Shown here in pieces: positions 57,313-64,000 of a stretch of DNA of 64,000 bases (its first letter is position 1; each line of letters begins with the position of its first letter). Below the pieces are notes generated by a model. That model was not told where the DNA came from. It was given only the letters and a program-made list of their open reading frames with translations, and did not search any database. The DNA is from Paraglaciecola arctica BSs20135 (GTDB lineage: Bacteria; Pseudomonadota; Gammaproteobacteria; Enterobacterales; Alteromonadaceae), in the NCBI RefSeq assembly GCF_000314995.1, contig NZ_BAEO01000013.1:61834-125833 (forward strand). The letters are read 5' to 3'. The translations under genes were made by a program, and so were the position numbers.

Positions 57313-57615
57313 AGTCTGTTCTCTTTAATTAATTAATTTTTGTTAATGCTTATGCACACTTACTGAATCATACCACGATAGGTCCAGTCGGGAAGGGTTA
57401 ATTACAATAATATAAATTCAAGGTAAAATGAGCTAAATAAAACAAGATTGTGTGATTAACAATCAAAATAAGCCTGTAAATTACTAATGCTTGCTTGCAC
57501 ACCAGTTATCTTGTTGGTATTGTCGTGGTACGCAGATGGAGTTGTTGGTTAGGTATTTCATCATTCGTATATAAAAAAAGTTAATTAAAAATAACATGAC
57601 ATATGAGGGCACAAG
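57313..57615. promoter_or_regulatory. Divergent control region of the GlcNAc-conjugate locus
   Basis: This 303-base region separates the leftward transporter operon from the rightward TonB-receptor gene and must hold both promoters. TACCACGA at 57371-57378 recurs inverted as TCGTGGTA at 57523-57530, 144 bases apart; these could be half-sites for a looped repressor or coincidence. A GAGGG ribosome site lies six bases before the receptor ATG. No textbook NagR/DasR box (TGGTCTAGACCA) is present. Confidence 0.5.
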
Positions 57616-60087
57616 ATGATTCACAAAACAAAATTGAGTAAAGCAATTAAGTTTGCGCTGTTTGCTACTTTAGCGTTTCCAGTAACTGTATTTGCTCAAG
57701 ATAATGACGAAAAGAAAGAAAATAAAGCGTTAGATTTTGAAAAAATTGTCGTGACAGGTTCGTCTAAAGGCATATCACAGATGGATGCATCTTACGCTAT
57801 TACTGTATTACCGGAAGAGGCGATTCAAAAATTAGCACCACTTAATATGGCTGATCTTATTGGTAAAACGCCAGGGATCTTTACTGAGTCGACAGGTGGT
57901 GAAGTAAAAAATATCTATCGTGTCCGTGGTATACCTGATGAAGGAGATTTTGCGTCATTCCAAGAAGAGGGTTTACCTTCACTCGGTTATTCAGGTGTTT
58001 TTGTGGATTCTGATGTAGCACAACGTGTGGATATTATGACATCTACCCTTGAAGTCGTGCGTGGTGGCCCATCCCCTATTTTTGCTGATAATGCCGTTGC
58101 TATATTTAATAACATTAGCCGTCGAGGAACAGAAGTCTCAGAGGGTGCGATAAGAGCCGCATTTGGCACATCTGGATTGGCTCGATTGGATAGTTATTGG
58201 TCTGGTCAGGTTGGAGATAATACAAGTCTTGCTGTTGGTGGTTTTGTCCGTATTAACGACGGTTATAGGGATAGTGGCTTTAGGGCTGATGAAGGCGGAC
58301 AATTTCGTTTTAATTTAACAACAGAGCTTGAAGATGGTGGTACGTTTAATGTTTACGGTCGTTACTTAGATGATAAAAATCTATTTTATTTACCGATGCC
58401 TTTAGCTGATTCAACGGGTAAATCAGTATCACACTTGATTGACCCTCTTACAGATACACTGAACAGTCCTTATTTACAAGGCGTAAACTTAGTGTCGTCT
58501 GATGGTAATGGTGGACAACGTACAGAACATCGTGACTTATCAAATGGACGCCATATCAATGTTAAGGCGTTAGGTTTTGAGTACGAAAAACAGTTAAATG
58601 ACACATGGTACGTGTCAAGTAAAATGCGTTATTCTGATATAACACTTAACTTTGATGCGTTATATTCAGGCAGACCGATGCAAAACGCACAAACTTATGC
58701 GGATAGCTATTTAGATAAAGCGAATGAGGCTTGGGGTGGAACAGTAGACTCTTTTGCCTATCAATATGCTGTTACGGGCGGATCGTTTGATCCAGCCACA
58801 ACGGATAATTTTGTTATTGAAGAACAATTTCGTACGATAAAAAATGACTCATTTAATTTTGTTAGTGACACCCGCTTTACTGCCACTCTAGATGATCATA
58901 ATGTGACAATTGGCGGATTTTATTTCAATTATGGTGAAAAAGTGGATCGACGCTATATGATGTATCTATTTGAGATGCAAGCGAAGCCACAACCACTTAA
59001 TTTAATTGCTTATGATGCTCAAGGTACTCAACTCGGTTCGGTAACTAAAAATGGTGTATCTCGTCAAGGTGCATACGCATTTGCCTACAAAGAAGAAGCT
59101 GAGCATATTGCTCTTTATGTAACGGATGAGTGGCAAATTACGGACAAATTGCGTATTGATACGGGATTACGTTATAGACATAGTGATTATACCGGTGGAC
59201 GTTATGGTAATGAGACGGTTAACTTAGGCGATAACTCAACATTAGCTGATGATGCAGTGATAGGAATAACCAGTGTTTTTAATCCATCAGGAGATAGTAG
59301 TAATACTAACTTAGCTTGGACTGTAGGTGCAAACTATGCTCTTGAGAGTAATTTATCAGTCTATGCTCGTATGTCAAACTCAACAGCCATTGGTAGTTTA
59401 GCGGGTCTATCTGGTGGTGGAAACGATGAAGATACTGAAGTTGAGCAATATGAACTGGGCTTAAAGTATGATACTGATAACTTTAATATTTTTGCGACTG
59501 CATTTTACGCAACTTATGAGCCAGTTACTGATACGTTTAATATTATTGAGGCTGATGGTAATACATTTGACGCAGTTTTCTCCGGTAACACTGAAGCTCC
59601 TGGTATTGAGGTTTTGACAACTTATGCACCAATTGAACAGTTAATGTTTACCGCGAATGTTACATATACTGAGCCTGAGTTGAGTGACCTAAAAAGTCTA
59701 AATGATAATATATCAGCCGTTGCTCCAGATGGAAATCGAATACGCCGTCAACCTAAGGAATATGGCTATTTATCAGCGGATTATTTCTTTAATGTGCTTG
59801 ATGCAGACGCTACTGCAACGATTCGTTATAACTATGTAGGCGAACGCTTTGTTGACTATAAAAATTCAACTGTTTTACCTGCATATCACACCATTAATTT
59901 TGTAGCTAACTTAAACTGGGATGAATGGACTTTACAAGTTTCGGTTGATAATTTAACTAACGAAATAGGTGTCACAGAGGGTAATCCTCGTGGTGATATT
60001 GTTAGTGGTCAAGGAACACCAGAGGTTAATTATGGTCGTTCTATCTTTGGTCGAAGTGCTACGCTACAAGCTACTTATAGGTTTTAA
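57616..60087 (+). CDS. TonB-dependent outer-membrane receptor
   Basis: An 823-residue receptor. The signal peptide (AIKFALFATLAFPVTVFAQ) is followed by FEKIVVTGSSKGISQMDAS, a TonB-box-like IVVTGS motif, the plug domain (LAPLNMADLIGKTPGIFTES; IYRVRGIPDEGDF; VEVVRGGPSPIFADN-like residues) and a 22-strand barrel with DTGLRYRHSDYTGG, LEQYELGLKYDTDNFN-like pieces and a terminal Phe (SATLQATYRF). It imports a ligand too large or scarce for porins, energised by TonB. The ligand is expected to be the GlcNAc conjugate handled by its neighbours. The gene ends before a strong terminator. Confidence 0.95.
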   Translation: MIHKTKLSKAIKFALFATLAFPVTVFAQDNDEKKENKALDFEKIVVTGSSKGISQMDASYAITVLPEEAIQKLAPLNMADLIGKTPGIFTESTGGEVKNIYRVRGIPDEGDFASFQEEGLPSLGYSGVFVDSDVAQRVDIMTSTLEVVRGGPSPIFADNAVAIFNNISRRGTEVSEGAIRAAFGTSGLARLDSYWSGQVGDNTSLAVGGFVRINDGYRDSGFRADEGGQFRFNLTTELEDGGTFNVYGRYLDDKNLFYLPMPLADSTGKSVSHLIDPLTDTLNSPYLQGVNLVSSDGNGGQRTEHRDLSNGRHINVKALGFEYEKQLNDTWYVSSKMRYSDITLNFDALYSGRPMQNAQTYADSYLDKANEAWGGTVDSFAYQYAVTGGSFDPATTDNFVIEEQFRTIKNDSFNFVSDTRFTATLDDHNVTIGGFYFNYGEKVDRRYMMYLFEMQAKPQPLNLIAYDAQGTQLGSVTKNGVSRQGAYAFAYKEEAEHIALYVTDEWQITDKLRIDTGLRYRHSDYTGGRYGNETVNLGDNSTLADDAVIGITSVFNPSGDSSNTNLAWTVGANYALESNLSVYARMSNSTAIGSLAGLSGGGNDEDTEVEQYELGLKYDTDNFNIFATAFYATYEPVTDTFNIIEADGNTFDAVFSGNTEAPGIEVLTTYAPIEQLMFTANVTYTEPELSDLKSLNDNISAVAPDGNRIRRQPKEYGYLSADYFFNVLDADATATIRYNYVGERFVDYKNSTVLPAYHTINFVANLNWDEWTLQVSVDNLTNEIGVTEGNPRGDIVSGQGTPEVNYGRSIFGRSATLQATYRF

Positions 60088-60124
60088 ATAAATTATAGGT
60101 ATTGATGTAGTACCTAAATAAATG

Positions 60125-60163
60125 AGCCGTTATATGCCTTTTAATGCATGTAGCGGCTTGTTT
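60125..60163 (+). terminator. Terminator after the TonB-dependent receptor
   Basis: AGCCGTTATATGC (60125-60137) pairs with GCATGTAGCGGCT (60146-60158), 13 bp with two G-T pairs, with an 8-base loop, followed by TGTTTAT. It separates the receptor from the glycosylasparaginase-like gene. Confidence 0.75.
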
Positions 60164-60216
60164 ATAAAGCAATTGTACTTCTGGTTTGAATTCAATTAGC
60201 AATTAAAGAGGGTTAT

Positions 60217-61212
60217 ATGACTGATTTCAATAATGGTAAAAGAAATTTTCTAAAGCTATCAGCACTTTCAACATGTTCATTGGTTGCAACAATAAGTATT
60301 GCAAAATCACCTGAAAAACTTAGCGCGTTAATTAAATTAACCAATAAACCTGTTGTGGTATCTACATGGAATTACGGTTTGCATGCAAATGAAATCGCAT
60401 GGGAAGTGTTAAGTAATGGCGGTAAATCGATTGATGCAGTAGAGCAAGGAATAAGGTTTCTAGAAGAAAATCCTGATGTGATGTCTGTGGGTTACGGTAG
60501 CTTTCCTGATAGAGAAGGTAAAGTTACGTTAGATGCTTGTATTATGGATGAGAACCAAAACTGTGGTTCAGTCGCGTTTTTGCAAGGTATTAAGCATCCA
60601 ATTTCTGTTGCAAGAAAAGTTATGGATAATACATCTCATGAAATGTTGGTAGGTGATGGTGCAAAACAGTTTGCATTATTTCAGGGGTTTAGAGATGAAA
60701 ACTTATTAACTCCGGAAGCGGAGGAAGCATGGAAAAAATGGTTGGTTAAATCCAACTATGAGCCGGTTACTAATATTGAGGACCACGATACTGTTGGTAT
60801 GTTGGCAATCGATGCTAATGGTGATTTATCAGGTGCTTGTTCAACCAGTGGTGCTTCATTTAAAATGTCAGGGCAGGTGGGTGGCTCTTCTATTATTGGG
60901 GCAGGTTTGTATGTTGATAATGAAGTTGGTGCTGCAACGGCAACGGGCATAGGTGAACTAACGGTAAAAACATTGGGTTGTCATTTAGTTGTAGAAATGA
61001 TGCGTCAAGGGTTATCGCCAGAAGCTGCGTGCGAATTAGCAATTCAACGCATAGTTAAAAATCTTGGTGAAGATAAAAAATTCCAAGTTGGCTTTTTAGC
61101 TTTAAATAAGAAAGGAGAATATGGTTCATACAGTATTCAATCAGGATTTAACCATGTAGCAACTGATAAATTAGGAAGTAAGATGGTTGATGCTCAAAAC
61201 ATTCTGATTTAA
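60217..61212 (+). CDS. Exported glycosylasparaginase-like Ntn hydrolase with altered substrate-binding loop
   Basis: A 331-residue protein of the N4-(beta-N-acetylglucosaminyl)-L-asparaginase family, which cleaves the GlcNAc-Asn amide bond. The N-terminus (NGKRNFLKLSALSTCSLVAT) looks like a Tat signal with Lys-Arg in place of Arg-Arg. Self-cleavage should occur in DHDTVGM before Thr192, the nucleophile. NGGKSIDAVEQGIRFLEENP, VGYGSFPDREGKVTLDACIM and GAATATGIGE are family hallmarks. The loop normally reading GRVGDSP is GQVGGSS here (Gln220, Gly223), so the Arg and Asp that hold the alpha-carboxylate and alpha-amine of asparagine are missing. The true substrate may carry substituted alpha groups. 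Confidence 0.87.
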   Translation: MTDFNNGKRNFLKLSALSTCSLVATISIAKSPEKLSALIKLTNKPVVVSTWNYGLHANEIAWEVLSNGGKSIDAVEQGIRFLEENPDVMSVGYGSFPDREGKVTLDACIMDENQNCGSVAFLQGIKHPISVARKVMDNTSHEMLVGDGAKQFALFQGFRDENLLTPEAEEAWKKWLVKSNYEPVTNIEDHDTVGMLAIDANGDLSGACSTSGASFKMSGQVGGSSIIGAGLYVDNEVGAATATGIGELTVKTLGCHLVVEMMRQGLSPEAACELAIQRIVKNLGEDKKFQVGFLALNKKGEYGSYSIQSGFNHVATDKLGSKMVDAQNILI

Positions 61213-61676
61213 AAAATAATGCAGTTTATGGATGGTTTTTGAATTCATTTTTAAAGTGAATTAAAGAGGTTTTCATTATAAGTACGTATGACTCTGTAAA
61301 ATATCTGTGTAAATATTAATTTCAAATTTAGTATGAAATACAGTCTTTAAACTGACGTTGAGCAGGCAGATATTGATGATTTTTATTTAGCCGTAGCCCA
61401 TTAAAAACGGACACTGATCTTTAAAATGTATCGTAAATATTAATATGTTTGCTTTTTCTTAGCCGTAAAGCCCAACCCTTTAAAATAAAGGGCTGCAGAG
61501 TAATTAAATGGAAGTTTTTCGACTTGCTCTGGTCAATGTCAGTTTAAATTCAATTATAAAAGATTCAAAGTCGATGTTCAATTTCTTATCAGCATCGTTA
61601 GGGAAATTTTAAGTGTTTAATGTAAATTGATTACATTCATGTCAGCGTAATAGAAAAGTTATTTTAGGAGGGGAAT
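61213..61676. other. Long intergenic region with one strong hairpin
   Basis: These 464 AT-rich bases before nagB hold no convincing gene. CCCTTTA-AAA-TAAAGGG (61476-61492) is a perfect 7-bp hairpin without a T tail. The region likely includes the nagB promoter, and since the preceding gene ends without an obvious terminator, read-through is possible. The stretch has the look of decayed DNA, but no transposase or gene fragment could be named. Confidence 0.4.
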
Positions 61677-62486
61677 TTGGAAGTAATTATTTGTGATACT
61701 CAGGAAGCTGTCGCTGACAGAGTAGCTAACTATATTAAATATCTTATTAATAAAAAAGAAAATGCCACATTAGGTTTAGCAACCGGTAGTACACCTATAA
61801 AATTGTATAAAAAATTAATTGAATTATATAATAATAATGAAGTTACATTTAAAAAAACAACTACTTTTAACTTAGATGAATATTACAATATCGATGGTGA
61901 TAACATCCAAAGCTATCGATATTTTATGAATAAATATCTGTTTAATAAAATAGATATAGATAAATCTAAAGCACACTTTCCAATTTGCTTAGAAGGTGAA
62001 AACCCTAACCTTATTGGAGATTTATATGAAAAAAAAATTATTAATGCTGGAGGGATCGATCTACAAATCCTAGGACTCGGTTCTAATGGTCACATAGGCT
62101 TTAATGAGCCGTCATCAAGTTTTATGTCTAAAACAAGGATAAAGACATTAACCCAAAAAACTATAGATGATAATAGCCGCTTATTTAATAAAAATGAATA
62201 CCAACCTAACATGGCTATGACAATGGGAATTTCAACCATTTTAAATGCTAAATATATTATATTGATAGCCACAGGAGAGAATAAATCTGATGCTGTTAAT
62301 CGTTTGATATCAGGTGCTATATCATCTAAAAATCCAGCTTCTATATTACAAAATCATAAAAACGTAATTGTTATTCTTGATGAAGACGCATCTAGTAAAG
62401 TTAATAACATTGATTATTATTTGAACGCAGCAAAAGAAAATAAAAAGCTACAAGAACAGTTTGGATATTTTCATGAATTAAAATAA
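61677..62486 (+). CDS. nagB: Glucosamine-6-phosphate deaminase
   Basis: A 269-residue enzyme that converts glucosamine-6-phosphate to fructose-6-phosphate and ammonia. Motifs are LGLATGSTPIKLYKKL (phosphate loop), TTFNLDEYYNI with the catalytic Asp, LQILGLGSNGHIGFNEPSSS with the catalytic Asn/His/Glu region and TMGISTILNAKYIILIATGE. The start is a TTG at 61677, five bases after a strong AGGAGG. The coding sequence is very AT-rich (42 of 180 bases are G or C at 61741-61920), unlike the window's core genes, which suggests a different origin. It supplies the last step of the proposed pathway. Confidence 0.95.
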   Translation: MEVIICDTQEAVADRVANYIKYLINKKENATLGLATGSTPIKLYKKLIELYNNNEVTFKKTTTFNLDEYYNIDGDNIQSYRYFMNKYLFNKIDIDKSKAHFPICLEGENPNLIGDLYEKKIINAGGIDLQILGLGSNGHIGFNEPSSSFMSKTRIKTLTQKTIDDNSRLFNKNEYQPNMAMTMGISTILNAKYIILIATGENKSDAVNRLISGAISSKNPASILQNHKNVIVILDEDASSKVNNIDYYLNAAKENKKLQEQFGYFHELK

Positions 62487-62695
62487 ATAGTTAAACCTCT
62501 AGTGGCTGTGGCATTTACAGTAAAAAACTGATGAAAGGCTACTTCCAAGTTTAGTTATAGCTACATTAGTAGCGCCCCTCCAAAATAATGTCTATAAATC
62601 ACACGGTTTTAAAAAAAATTGCAATTATGTCAGTAAATCTAATTAATACTATTGCAGTTATTTATTAAATTATACCAATGAAAAGAGAGAATAGT

Positions 62696-63994
62696 ATGAG
62701 TGAAAAAGTAACAACATTTATTGATAAGTATCAATTATCAGCTAGTAATGTTGATACACAGCAAATCATTGATCTGTTTTTATCGCAAATGGAATTAGGG
62801 CTTACTTCTAGTTCAGACTCATCATTAGCAATGCTACCCTCTTATATTAATGTAAACCGTGATATTTTATTAAATAAACCAGTGATTGTACTTGATGCTG
62901 GTGGTACAAATTTACGTGTTTGTACTGTGTATTTTGATGATAATTTACAACCTGTTATCAACGATTTTGCAAATTACTTAATGCCAGGTATTGAAAAAGA
63001 ATTATCGAAAGTACAATTTTACGAGTTGTTAATTGAATATATTAGTCCGGTCATTCACGTTAGTGATCAGATCAGCTTTTGCTTTTCATATACCACTGAA
63101 ATCAACGAACATGATGGTAAGCTTTTACATTGGTCGAAAGAAATTAGTATACCGGAATTAGTTGGTGAATATATTGGACAAGGTTTACTAGACGCCCTTG
63201 AAAAAAAAGGTATTTTGAATAAAAGAGTTACATTGCTAAATGATACAGTTTCAACGCTGGTCGCAGGAAAAATTTTTGGTGAGCCTCGCAAATGCTCTAG
63301 TTATATTGGCTTCATTCTTGGTACAGGCATAAATACGGCTTATATTGAGCAAAACGTAAAAATAAATAAAGTAAACTTAGAAAGAGGTTCGCAAATTGTT
63401 AACGTTGAATCGGGTGGATTTGACAAATTTTCAATATCTAAACCAGAAATAGACTTTGATTCTACAACTAAAGACCCAAATGCATATTTACTGGAAAAAT
63501 TGACTTCGGGTCGTTATTTTGGTGAAGCTGTGTCTTATGTATTACAACAAGCTTATAAAGATGGTGTATTAAGGCATGATCTAACTCAGTCTAACAACTT
63601 TCCTCTGCAAACGTATGAGTTAAGCGATTTCATGGATTCTCCGCATCAAAAACCTATTTTTTTAGATTTAACATTATCGGAAGAATGTTTAAGTAATGCG
63701 TACTTAATTATTCAACAAATGATCCAGCGTGGGGCGAAATTAAGTGCTATTAATGTTGCTTCAACAGTATTAAAAACTAATCAACAAATACAAGCCGGAG
63801 ATTCACCACTTGAGCCAATTTGCATTAATATTGACGGTTCAACTTTCTATAAATTAGCAAGGTTTAAAGAATATTTTCGCCAATATTTAAATGAAATATT
63901 AGTTAAAAAATGTATTCATTATCGCATTTGCCATGTCGAAAACTCACCTATTGTTGGCTCGGCTATTGCAGTGTTAGCAACCGATTCTGTTTAA
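62696..63994 (+). CDS. Hexokinase (eukaryote-type fold)
   Basis: A 432-residue sugar kinase of the eukaryotic hexokinase family rather than the ROK or bacterial Glk type. The phosphate 1 loop is VIVLDAGGTNLRVCTVYF, a sugar-binding stretch is QISFCFSYTTEIN, the catalytic-Asp region LLNDTVSTLVAG, and YIGFILGTGINTAYIE is the phosphate 2 loop. VESGGFDKFS and LTSGRYFGEAVSYVL also fit. I start at the ATG at 62696, seven bases after AGAGAG; the ATG at 62678 adds six residues. Next to nagB, its probable role is phosphorylating free glucosamine or glucose made by this locus. It ends 6 bases before the window end. Confidence 0.88.
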   Translation: MSEKVTTFIDKYQLSASNVDTQQIIDLFLSQMELGLTSSSDSSLAMLPSYINVNRDILLNKPVIVLDAGGTNLRVCTVYFDDNLQPVINDFANYLMPGIEKELSKVQFYELLIEYISPVIHVSDQISFCFSYTTEINEHDGKLLHWSKEISIPELVGEYIGQGLLDALEKKGILNKRVTLLNDTVSTLVAGKIFGEPRKCSSYIGFILGTGINTAYIEQNVKINKVNLERGSQIVNVESGGFDKFSISKPEIDFDSTTKDPNAYLLEKLTSGRYFGEAVSYVLQQAYKDGVLRHDLTQSNNFPLQTYELSDFMDSPHQKPIFLDLTLSEECLSNAYLIIQQMIQRGAKLSAINVASTVLKTNQQIQAGDSPLEPICINIDGSTFYKLARFKEYFRQYLNEILVKKCIHYRICHVENSPIVGSAIAVLATDSV

Positions 63995-64000
63995 GTACAG

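Noticed and set aside
47436..64000. An integrative element with att sites at tRNA-Leu
   Set aside because: No integrase gene and no second copy of the tRNA 3' end was noticed within the window; only the position and the IS remnant support insertion.
1..64000. CRISPR arrays, rRNA genes, prophage genes
   Set aside because: No regularly spaced repeats, no rRNA-like stretches and no phage structural or integrase genes were seen.

Overview
The window reads as chromosome of a marine-type gammaproteobacterium, most likely an Alteromonadales relative (Paraglaciecola/Glaciecola/Colwellia-like). This rests on low GC (about 40% by eye), gene orders matching the enterobacterial blocks leuS-lptE-holA-nadD-rsfS-rlmH-mrdA-rodA-(mltB)-rlpA-dacA-ybeD-lipB-lipA and rlmE-ftsH-folP-glmM-tpiA-secG-tRNA-Leu(GAG), and a TonB-dependent receptor beside a sugar ABC transporter. 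No database search was possible, so names come from motifs and remembered families.

Layout. 1-20.3 kb is mixed, mostly single-gene units: an edge-truncated MDR oxidoreductase, FKBP isomerase, an orphan solute-binding protein, PhzF-like protein, asnS, GNAT, CHMI-like tautomerase, acyl-CoA ligase, Lrp-type regulator, gamma-glutamyltransferase, a TPR protein with a degenerate GGDEF domain, DUF2919, VTT/DedA-like protein, tcdA, and manC-manB for GDP-mannose. 20.4-34.4 kb is a dense leftward cell-wall, lipoate and housekeeping cluster. 34.7-41.1 kb holds a Lon-like protease, SlyD, an intact TPR-GGDEF protein and, next to yhbY, a SonM-like peptide N-methyltransferase with a 68-residue acidic partner: a candidate split-borosin RiPP system. 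41.2-47.5 kb is the ftsH-to-secG block, ending at tRNA-Leu.

Right after the tRNA the conserved order stops. A decayed IS3-type element (about 47.67-48.26 kb) marks the edge of an accessory locus that runs to the window end. Its leftward operon encodes a solute-binding protein, two permeases, an ArgH-like lyase, an ABC ATPase, a large PIG-L deacetylase and a GntR/UTRA regulator. Divergent genes encode a TonB-dependent receptor, an exported glycosylasparaginase-like Ntn hydrolase, NagB and a eukaryote-type hexokinase. Together they suggest a route for a GlcNAc-containing conjugate: outer-membrane uptake, periplasmic amide cleavage, ABC import, deacetylation to glucosamine, phosphorylation by hexokinase, then deamination to fructose-6-phosphate, without NagA or a PTS. 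The hydrolase has lost the Arg and Asp that normally hold the free asparagine alpha groups, and the operon carries a lyase of a superfamily that releases fumarate from N-substituted aspartates. The substrate may therefore be an unusual alpha-N-substituted GlcNAc-asparagine conjugate. That part is inference.
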